Below the pieces are notes generated by a model. That model did no database searches and had not been told where the DNA came from. It saw nothing but the letters and a program-made list of their open reading frames with translations. The translations under genes were made by a program, and so were the position numbers. From Candidatus Bathyarchaeota archaeon (GTDB taxonomy: Archaea > Thermoproteota > Bathyarchaeia > Bathyarchaeales > Bathycorpusculaceae), in the NCBI GenBank assembly GCA_030630585.1, contig DAOVMU010000007.1, positions 1 to 16,933 on the forward strand: a stretch of 16,933 bases of DNA, given 5' to 3'. This document shows positions 1 through 5,428 of this stretch, piece after piece. Within the stretch, counting starts at the first letter, position 1; each line of letters starts with the position of its first letter.

Positions 1-224
1 AGAAACAGGTTAAGTGGTTCAGGTGTGTAAGCTGAAAGGCATGTTAAGAAAACCATGTTTTCTGTGACTGTATCATGTTTTACTGTTTGAGATAAATGCT
101 CCATAAATTTTGCGTAAACTCTATTATCAACGGCTAGTAGATTCCCCGCGTTGTAACCGCCAAGATGCTTCAATTCCTCTAAATCGAAAAGTTCGCTGTC
201 AAATACCTCTTCATTGTTGGCCAT
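1..224 (-). CDS. N-terminal part of a probable element-encoded ATPase/helicase (runs off window)
   Basis: An open frame on the minus strand starts at ATG 224-222 and continues past the left edge, giving 74 codons. An in-frame TAA lies a few codons upstream, and GGGGAT about 6 bases before the ATG may serve as ribosome binding site, so the start is fairly firm. The protein begins with an acidic stretch (MANNEEVFDSELFDLEE) and ends at the edge with a TCLSAYTPEPLNLF segment. That last segment resembles the strand just before Walker A in primase/helicase-type ATPases of archaeal plasmids and integrated elements, but the P-loop itself would lie outside the window. The ATPase call is therefore inference. 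It sits downstream of the ORF at 572-288 on the same strand and fits a replication gene of an integrated element. Confidence 0.6.
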   Translation of the reverse strand, partial: MANNEEVFDSELFDLEELKHLGGYNAGNLLAVDNRVYAKFMEHLSQTVKHDTVTENMVFLTCLSAYTPEPLNLF

Positions 225-287
225 ATAAATCCCCGGTTACTTTATCCAAGGTTAGCTGTTGAGAAAATGTGTCTTCCTTTTCATCCA

Positions 288-572
288 TTACTCTCGCCTC
301 TCATAAACGATTTTATGGATGAACTTCGTCGCGGGTGTTCCAAATCTAACAATTGCATTTTGCATCTCCAATTCTCCGCCTGATGCACGTGTGGCATCTA
401 CAAGCGTGGGAACTAAGTCACAGAAACACCAGAAAGCTTCACAGATCGTGCCGCGCCCCCACCTAGGATTTCGAAGTTTTATCAGCCAATGTCTCGGCAT
501 GGGCCTCCAGCATGTTGCATTAAACTCTTCATAGATACTGGTCAATGAACACGCCTCCAGTGAAAACCACAA
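288..572 (-). CDS. Hypothetical Cys/Trp-rich protein of an integrated element
   Basis: This is a 94-residue frame from TTG 572; an ATG lies 25 codons further in. The family is not recognised. The first two thirds are rich in Trp and Cys (NATCWRPMPRHW, CEAFWCFCD) and basic, which would fit a small nucleic-acid-binding or metal-binding protein. The frame is contiguous with the helix-turn-helix ORF upstream (743-579): only one TAA and two sense codons separate them, so both may be pieces of one original gene. Its stop overlaps another ATG (TAATG), which opens a 25-codon frame leading into the ATPase-like gene at 224, as expected for a tightly packed minus-strand operon. An overlapping plus-strand frame (319-534) looks like a shadow. 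Confidence 0.4.
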   Translation of the reverse strand: MWFSLEACSLTSIYEEFNATCWRPMPRHWLIKLRNPRWGRGTICEAFWCFCDLVPTLVDATRASGGELEMQNAIVRFGTPATKFIHKIVYERRE

Positions 573-578
573 AATTTT

Positions 579-743
579 TTAGCCAAGCCCGAGCGCGTGC
601 ATTTTGAGCATCTTTGCTACCTTAGTCTGATAATGTCCTGACACGAGAAGTTGAAGCGCATAAGATAGGGTATCCTTACGTTCAAATGAACTTGAACAAC
701 CTTTTGAACAATCTTTTTGACGAATCATGTCTGCTTTCGCCAT
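579..743 (-). pseudogene. Helix-turn-helix protein, 54 residues, probably cut short by a frame break
   Basis: This frame starts at ATG 743 and ends at TAA 579. GGTGA, 11-15 bases upstream of the ATG, is a possible ribosome binding site. Residues 32-48 (LLVSGHYQTKVAKMLKM) look like a helix-turn-helix, as in small regulators of archaeal mobile elements. Just where the recognition helix should end, the DNA becomes GC-rich (591-600) and the protein turns into HALGLG and stops. The plus-one frame from the same point reads on with a helix-like SGLAKKFCGFHW, which suggests a frameshift. The plus-two frame also reads open for about 30 codons (WLKNFVVFTGGVFIDQYL). The motif and the stop are seen directly; the pseudogene call is inference. 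It could instead be a genuine short protein. Confidence 0.5.
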
Positions 744-770
744 TCTCTTTGCTCACCTGCACTTACAACG

Positions 771-823
771 TGTTTAAACATGTATTTAAGGTTTAAATCA
801 ATTATGAGATACAAGTTTAAATA
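771..823. promoter_or_regulatory. Divergent promoter/operator region with three GTTTAAA repeats
   Basis: Between the divergent genes at 743 (minus) and 851 (plus) the sequence GTTTAAA occurs at 772-778, 791-797 and 815-821. The first copy lies in a perfect 10-base palindrome (TGTTTAAACA, 771-780). The third forms the TATA-like TTTAAATA (816-823), about 30 bases before the GTG at 851, a spacing that fits a leaderless or nearly leaderless transcript. On the minus strand TTAAATAC (789-782) could serve the gene starting at 743. The repeats are candidate operator sites for one of the two neighbouring DNA-binding proteins; that link is inference. Confidence 0.45.
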
Positions 824-850
824 GAAGTTCATACATTTCCCTAGTGATAA

Positions 851-1129
851 GTGATGAGCGAACCATTACTGCCTTTAGTTGGAAGTGCCAGAACCGTCCA
901 CCACTTTCTAAGAAATCATGCGGAACAGTGGTTTACAATCACCGAGCTTTCACGTCTAACAGGTCTGAGAGAGGAATCCATACGAACCGCATTAACCGCA
1001 GTTATGCTCGACCCTCGAATCGTTAGGGGCAAGCGACCTCAAATTGATGGACGTAGTCTTGATGAATATGCCTTCCTATCTTTTCTGTCAGTAAATCGAA
1101 GAAGACCGGGAGGAGGTGATAGGACTTGA
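851..1129 (+). CDS. Winged-helix DNA-binding protein
   Basis: This 92-residue protein starts at GTG 851, directly followed by an ATG at 854 that could also be used. Residues 15-50 (HHFLRNHAEQWFTITELSRL, then TGLREESIRTALTAVM) read as a winged helix: helix, turn, recognition helix. A wing follows around ARG/Lys-rich VRGKRPQIDG, and the tail is basic (NRRRPGGGDR). It is probably a transcription regulator of the element. Its TGA stop overlaps the TTG start of the zinc-ribbon gene, so the two are translationally coupled. The TATA-like box at 816-823 and the GTTTAAA repeats upstream suggest autoregulation or cross-control with the divergent helix-turn-helix gene. The fold is clear; target and exact family are unknown. 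Confidence 0.75.
   Translation: MMSEPLLPLVGSARTVHHFLRNHAEQWFTITELSRLTGLREESIRTALTAVMLDPRIVRGKRPQIDGRSLDEYAFLSFLSVNRRRPGGGDRT
1108..1120 (+). promoter_or_regulatory. Strong Shine-Dalgarno for the zinc-ribbon gene
   Basis: GGGAGGAGGTGAT lies 5 bases before the TTG at 1126 and contains GGAGGTGAT, close to the full complement of archaeal 16S rRNA 3' ends. It settles the start of the next gene as TTG 1126, inside the end of the winged-helix gene. Confidence 0.8.
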
Positions 1130-1317
1130 ATCAGTGCCCAAAATGTGGCTCCATGATTCAGTATCCAGAGGCGCCGCCAGCAAGTCACGGTTTTTGCCCA
1201 CATTGTGGCAGCTTACTTAGGCAAGAAAAAAGTGAAGGGCCATCATATGAGGCGGATTTCGGAACGCACATTTTCTCAAAAATGACGGACCAACGAGCCT
1301 TGACGCACCGGGGTTGA
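1126..1317 (+). CDS. Small zinc-ribbon protein
   Basis: This 63-residue protein starts at TTG 1126 after a strong Shine-Dalgarno. Two CxxC knuckles, CPKCGS at residues 4-9 and CPHCGS at 24-29, form a classic zinc ribbon of the kind found as a free-standing domain in archaea. After the ribbon the chain is short and polar, without a recognisable second domain. It is coupled to the winged-helix gene by a TTGA overlap, so the pair probably acts together, for instance as regulator and partner in an integrated element. The zinc binding is read from the motif; function beyond that is unknown. Confidence 0.8.
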   Translation: MNQCPKCGSMIQYPEAPPASHGFCPHCGSLLRQEKSEGPSYEADFGTHIFSKMTDQRALTHRG

Positions 1318-1473
1318 CCAGTGTAGGCTTCAATCCTTAACCCATTCATACTCGGCTCGCGTGCGCGCTAAAATCTTGTTCACTGAAAACCTATTCCAAT
1401 GACCACAATTAGAACACCTCAATCTAAACTTTCTCATTTTGTTCTATTATGTTCAAGTGATAAACACCAAAGA

Positions 1474-1480
1474 TTTTATA
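1474..1480 (+). promoter_or_regulatory. TATA-like box for the nuclease/methyltransferase gene
   Basis: TTTTATA, preceded by a purine-rich ACCAAAGA that could be a BRE, lies about 26 bases before ATG 1503. No Shine-Dalgarno is seen before that ATG, so a leaderless mRNA is likely. Confidence 0.5.
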
Positions 1481-1502
1481 CAATCGCAGACAATGTGTTT
1501 TC

Positions 1503-4500
1503 ATGGCGCAAACCCGTCTCCCCGTCATCCAGGTAGCTCCTGAAAAAAGAGAAGATCTTGACGAAAAACTAAGGGAAATCTATCAAAAACTTAAGAACAA
1601 GTTTAAGGTTTTTGGGACTTTTCAGGACGTACTGGTCAAGTCAAAAGATTATCATTCAAAGGATTTGAAAGATGAACAATCACCAGAGGAATTTGCCAAA
1701 AGAATAGTGATTGAACCACTCATTGAGTTCTTAGGATATGAAATTGTCCCTGAGACTGTCTTACCTTCTCCAAGTGGCAGGAGAAAACCTGATTACACAA
1801 TTAGACCCCAAGGCAAAGATAAGCCGATCTTCTATGTAGAAGCAGAACCAATCAATATTGATCTGAACAGCAAAGACCATGGGGTCTCACAAGTAAGAGA
1901 TTGGCTGATATCTAGAGCTTCCAAGACTGACTATGGTATCGCTACCGATGGATTTCAATGGATTCTACTCAAATTTGACACTGCATCAGCGCAAAGTAAA
2001 GAGTTCCTAAAAGTGGATCTGAGACCTGTCTTCCTAAAATTGCTTAATCCAGCTGCATTTGTCAGTCAAGAAGAATTAGAAAGAATAGAGGAGGATTTCC
2101 TCACTTACCATCGTGAATACGTTTCGTTGTTCCTAGAAGGCTACTTAGAGAGAATTGAGAAGAAGAAGGAGGAAATCTCAAAGAGGTTCTATAACGATTA
2201 CGTAAGACATGTCTTTGGATATAATCAGAAAGGTGACACCATTCGAGGCACATGTCTGTTAAAGAGAGTAGTAGCACCTTCAGGTGCAAACGACAATGAT
2301 GCAAACTCATTTTCAGTTGTATTTATGAATAGGATTATCTTCATCAAATTCCTTGAAGAAAAAGGAATAGTGCCAAATAACCTACTAAAGAAAATGCTTG
2401 AGGACTACAAGCGTTCAAGAACTCCAGCTTCATTTTATGAAACCTATTTGAAACCTCTATTCTATGAAGTCTTTAACAAGAGTAAAGATGGTAGAACCTC
2501 TACAGTAAAAAACAACCCCCTCTACAGTCAGATCCCCTATTTGAACGGTGGACTGTTTAGAGAAGTAATCAAATCCGAAAAGAATTTTAACATAGAAAAT
2601 GAGGGTGTCGAACTTATTGTAGAGAACCTTCTGGATCGCTATGAATTCGGTTTGGAGTCGGACATAAACCCAGACATACTAGGCTATATTTTTGAGAAAA
2701 CAATCAACTTCATTTCTGGAACTGGCACAAACCAGCAGAAAATGAAGGGGGCTTACTACACTCCTGATGATACAGTGGGATTCATCATAGAGGAAACGTT
2801 GACACCTATCATTTTCAGAAAGATGATTGAAGGTTTAGAGAAGTCGGGATGGAGTGACACTGATCTGAAGGGGTATAATTCAATTGAAGACATATTGAAC
2901 CCCGCAAACATGCCTAAGAATCCAATGCACATCAAGAAAATGATTGAAACATTAGGACGGCTTAGAGTTCTTGATCCAGCTTGTGGTTCAGGTCACTTCC
3001 TAACTGCTATGCTCTCATTGATTCTAAGAGTAAAAGAAAGCTTGTTGAGAGCAATTCCTGAAGACGTTGATAGGTACAAACTGAAGAGAGAAATAATATC
3101 CCAGAATTTATTCGGAGTTGATATTGATGAAAATGCAGTCGAAATAGCCAGATTGAGGCTATGGCTATCGATAATAGAAGAAGTTGAAGATCTAGAACAC
3201 ATTGAGACGCTGCCAAATATAGATTTCAACATCATTGCAGGAAATAGCCTCATAGGTTTATTGGATGAAAATCTCTTGACGCATCCTCTGATAAACCTGT
3301 TGGAAGACCCACACGTACAAGGGACACTAGAGAATTTAAGAGAATTTTATGGAAACAAGATAGATGAAGTAAGAGATCTTCTCGGCAGGATGAAATTAAA
3401 GGACACTATCAAAGCTTATGAGACCCTTTTAGGCGTTTACTCTTTAGAATCGGGAGGACAAGCTGTCAAAGTTAGGGATTTGCTAGAAAAGATTAGAGAC
3501 AAGCTATACGAACTCATCAGCAACTCGTATCTCGATTTTCTCCACGAAAAGGGTAATCTGAAAAAAAGTGAATTCGATGAAATAAGTAAGAACCTATCCA
3601 GTAGAATTCCTTTTCACTGGAAAATCGATTTTGAAAATGTCTTCGCAGAAGGCGGATTTGACGCGGTTGTGGGGAATCCACCGTATGTAGAGGACAGGAA
3701 CTACAACAAAACTGATCTCAGAATCATCAAATCTCACAAGGAGATAAAGAGGGGAAGAAAGAAAGTCAGAGAACCTCTTTTCTACGTTTCAAATAATTGC
3801 GGAAACACTCATGCCTATTTCATTGAAAGATCAATTAAGCTATTAAAGCGAAAATGCAGGTTTGGATTCATTGTCCCAATCGCTCTTGTATCCACTGATA
3901 GAATGGGCTCTATCAGAGAGTTTATTCATAACAACTCAAGCGAAGTGAAATACTTCAGTTTCGATGATCGACCTGGCAAGATATTCAGTGGTTTGGAGCA
4001 TTGCAGAGCCACAATTGTAGTCACAGAAAAAGGCACAAAGGCAAAGAAAGTGATTACGAGCAAATATCACAGGTGGTTCTCTAGGGACAGAGCTAAACTC
4101 TTCAAGGATCTTAAAACTAGTGATTGGACAGTTGAAAATCCAGAAGAAATAGTACCGAAAATAGGGACAAAGATCGAAAAGAGAATACTCACGAAACTTC
4201 AAGAAAAATCAAAAGGAAAGACCCTTGCAGACTTCGCAAAGGCTGATGGAGTAAAGATTTGGTATCACAATGCGCCACAGTATTGGATACACGCTCATAC
4301 AGAAGATTACCTACCGAAGGTTGAATACTATGACAGTTACAGAGAGAACGACAAGACCGGAGAAAAAATACCATATGACTTGAGAGAAAAAAAGATGTCA
4401 TCACATTTTAAACCTTTGACTTTCGAGTCAGAAAATTCATTTGTCGTCAATAGTTTAATGAACAGTTCTCTATTTTACTGGTGGTTTGTCGTGTGGTCTG

Positions 4501-4808
4501 ATGGTCGAGATCTCTTAGCTCGACATATCAAGTGTTTTCCTCTCGACCTAGACAATTTCTCTGAAAATCTGAAAAAAAGACTAAAACCACTGATTAATGA
4601 ACTGATGAAAAGCTATGATGAAAGTTCCAACGTGAAAATCAATCTGAGGTCTGGGGGATACGTGATAAAACTGAAAGAGATAATCCCATCAAAATCAAAA
4701 GGCATCATTGACCAGATCGATGACGTGTTCGCAGATCACCTCGGGTTTAAGGGTATTGAGAGTAAGTTCATCAAAGAATTCGACATTAAGTTCAAGATTG
4801 AGTACTAG
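1503..4808 (+). CDS. Type IIG-like fused nuclease / adenine-N6 DNA methyltransferase
   Basis: This 1101-residue protein combines restriction-like and modification domains. Residues 60-160 resemble a PD-(D/E)xK nuclease domain: KPDYTI at 95-100, then FYVEAEP at 110-116, followed by a Q/W region and ATDGFQW at 147-153. The methyltransferase core shows motif X (GAYYTP, 416-421), motif I (DPACGSG, 491-497), motif II (GVDID, 538-542) and catalytic motif IV NPPY (725-728). This is the gamma-class order for N6-adenine methylation. Residues from about 780 to the end would recognise the target. Size and order match type IIG enzymes (Eco57I-like) and also PglX of BREX, but no BREX genes lie nearby. The expected E-x-K lysine is Glu (E113-A-E115), so cleavage may be lost or altered. 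The gene ends convergent to the nuclease-ATPase at 5429-7840. The methyltransferase call is firm; the nuclease state is open. Confidence 0.9.
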   Translation: MAQTRLPVIQVAPEKREDLDEKLREIYQKLKNKFKVFGTFQDVLVKSKDYHSKDLKDEQSPEEFAKRIVIEPLIEFLGYEIVPETVLPSPSGRRKPDYTIRPQGKDKPIFYVEAEPINIDLNSKDHGVSQVRDWLISRASKTDYGIATDGFQWILLKFDTASAQSKEFLKVDLRPVFLKLLNPAAFVSQEELERIEEDFLTYHREYVSLFLEGYLERIEKKKEEISKRFYNDYVRHVFGYNQKGDTIRGTCLLKRVVAPSGANDNDANSFSVVFMNRIIFIKFLEEKGIVPNNLLKKMLEDYKRSRTPASFYETYLKPLFYEVFNKSKDGRTSTVKNNPLYSQIPYLNGGLFREVIKSEKNFNIENEGVELIVENLLDRYEFGLESDINPDILGYIFEKTINFISGTGTNQQKMKGAYYTPDDTVGFIIEETLTPIIFRKMIEGLEKSGWSDTDLKGYNSIEDILNPANMPKNPMHIKKMIETLGRLRVLDPACGSGHFLTAMLSLILRVKESLLRAIPEDVDRYKLKREIISQNLFGVDIDENAVEIARLRLWLSIIEEVEDLEHIETLPNIDFNIIAGNSLIGLLDENLLTHPLINLLEDPHVQGTLENLREFYGNKIDEVRDLLGRMKLKDTIKAYETLLGVYSLESGGQAVKVRDLLEKIRDKLYELISNSYLDFLHEKGNLKKSEFDEISKNLSSRIPFHWKIDFENVFAEGGFDAVVGNPPYVEDRNYNKTDLRIIKSHKEIKRGRKKVREPLFYVSNNCGNTHAYFIERSIKLLKRKCRFGFIVPIALVSTDRMGSIREFIHNNSSEVKYFSFDDRPGKIFSGLEHCRATIVVTEKGTKAKKVITSKYHRWFSRDRAKLFKDLKTSDWTVENPEEIVPKIGTKIEKRILTKLQEKSKGKTLADFAKADGVKIWYHNAPQYWIHAHTEDYLPKVEYYDSYRENDKTGEKIPYDLREKKMSSHFKPLTFESENSFVVNSLMNSSLFYWWFVVWSDGRDLLARHIKCFPLDLDNFSENLKKRLKPLINELMKSYDESSNVKINLRSGGYVIKLKEIIPSKSKGIIDQIDDVFADHLGFKGIESKFIKEFDIKFKIEY

Positions 4809-5000
4809 ATGATCTCTAGCGCGGGCGCTGCTTCCATTCTAATAAAAATCGTCCTAACTGTAGAAAGAACAAGTGCCTTTACTTTCCTAAAACAGCTTGA
4901 TGTCATAAAGAAAAACGAAGTTATTAAAGACCAAATTAGGAAAGAGCGTTCTATTCCCTTTTGTGCTGAAATTGAGTCAGTTCAAATTGAGGAAGCCTAA
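4809..5000 (+). pseudogene. Weak 63-codon frame or gene remnant after the methyltransferase
   Basis: This frame opens at an ATG directly after the TAG stop of the methyltransferase and in the same frame, and ends at TAA 5000. The middle is charged and helix-like (LKQLDVIKKNEVIKDQIRK) and could be coding, but no family is recognised. A second frame over 4826-4893 reads CFHSNKNRPNCRKNKC, which resembles a broken zinc finger. Another frame just beyond the stop reads ALIRLKESYEKEG and ends at 5059. The mixture of short coding-like pieces in different frames fits a decayed gene better than an intact one. A GC-rich inverted repeat (4819-4830) stands at its beginning. Confidence 0.25.
4819..4834. 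repeat. GC-rich inverted repeat, AGCGC-GG-GCGCT
   Basis: AGCGCGGGCGCTGCTT lies just after the methyltransferase stop. Its first 12 bases are a perfect 5-base inverted repeat with a 2-base centre. Closely related sequence occurs inverted at 5346-5358 and, in the longer form TAGCGCGCCCGCGCTGCTT, at 8130-8148. It is one copy of the dispersed GC-rich motif discussed in the findings. Confidence 0.45.
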
Positions 5001-5067
5001 GCCATGCCATAACGAAGGCTTTGATTAGGCTCAAAGAGTCTTATGAAAAAGAAGGATAAGAACGGCA

Positions 5068-5232
5068 ATGTCTAATGAGATTTGTAAATGTGGTCATTCA
5101 AGAACTGAGCATTTTGACTTCATAGACCGTCTAGACAAGAAAATGAACAGACCATATAGGCAATGGGTTGCTAAAGGCTTAGGAAAATGCAAAAGGTGTG
5201 ATTGTAAGGAATATGAGAAAAAAGAGGGTTAA
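5068..5232 (+). CDS. 54-residue Cys/His zinc-binding protein
   Basis: This small gene runs from ATG 5068 to TAA 5232. The protein has a KCGHSRTEH motif at residues 7-15 (Cys-x-Cys-x-His-x4-His) and CKRCDC at 41-46, spaced by a basic helix-like middle (RLDKKMNRPYRQW). This pattern, an N-terminal CxCGHxxxxH and a C-terminal CxxCxC, is known from small uncharacterised zinc-binding proteins in archaea and bacteria. GAAGGAT, about 10-16 bases upstream, is a possible weak ribosome binding site. The gene lies alone between the methyltransferase and the convergent nuclease-ATPase. Zinc binding is read from the motif; a role in the neighbouring defence-like genes would be a guess. Confidence 0.65.
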   Translation: MSNEICKCGHSRTEHFDFIDRLDKKMNRPYRQWVAKGLGKCKRCDCKEYEKKEG

Positions 5233-5406
5233 GAGCTAGGATTTTCTTTTCTTGATCGTTACCCAAAAAAAATCTTTAATGTATGCCGACTGCGGGAGTT
5301 ATTGGATGAATTGGAGGTAAAAGGTATAAAAATAGTTGGAGGTATAAGCCCGCGCTACTTGAGAGATGAAAGGGAAAGTTGGATCCCTAGAATTGCAATT
5401 CCTTGA
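5233..5406 (+). pseudogene. In-frame coding-like remnant after the zinc protein
   Basis: Directly after the TAA of the zinc-binding gene the same frame stays open for 57 codons to TGA 5404-5406. The translation looks protein-like (FSFLDRYPKKIF, LRELLDELEVKGIKIVGG, WIPRIAIP), but there is no ATG and no Shine-Dalgarno; TTG codons near 5301 would give only about 34 residues. It may be the C-terminal end of a lost gene. No family is recognised. It contains a GC-rich motif copy (5346-5358) and a 9-base direct repeat TTGGAGGTA (5311-5319, 5336-5344). Confidence 0.3.
5346..5358. repeat. GC-rich motif copy, inverted relative to 4819
   Basis: AAGCCCGCGCTAC contains GCCCGCGCTA, the exact reverse complement of TAGCGCGGGC at 4818-4827. 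The two copies thus bracket the zinc-binding gene as a 10-base inverted repeat about 520 bases apart. Confidence 0.4.
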
Positions 5407-5428
5407 AGCGCGTGCCCTTTAAACCAAA

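Noticed and set aside
681..712. GTTCAAATGAAC and further GAAC repeats as an operator.
   Set aside because: They lie inside the helix-turn-helix coding frame and are short; coding constraint and composition explain them.
844..1026. 60-codon plus-strand frame overlapping the winged-helix gene.
   Set aside because: Its translation is Ser/Arg/Asn-rich without pattern, whereas the frame from 851 gives a clear winged helix and couples to the next gene.
1321..1502. Possible tRNA-like sequence (CTTCAATCC) after the zinc-ribbon gene, as an integration target.
   Set aside because: No acceptor stem, anticodon arm or D arm could be paired around it.
1503..4808. BREX PglX assignment for the methyltransferase.
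   Set aside because: No PglZ, BrxC or BrxL-like gene lies in the window, and the N-terminal nuclease-like domain fits type IIG better.
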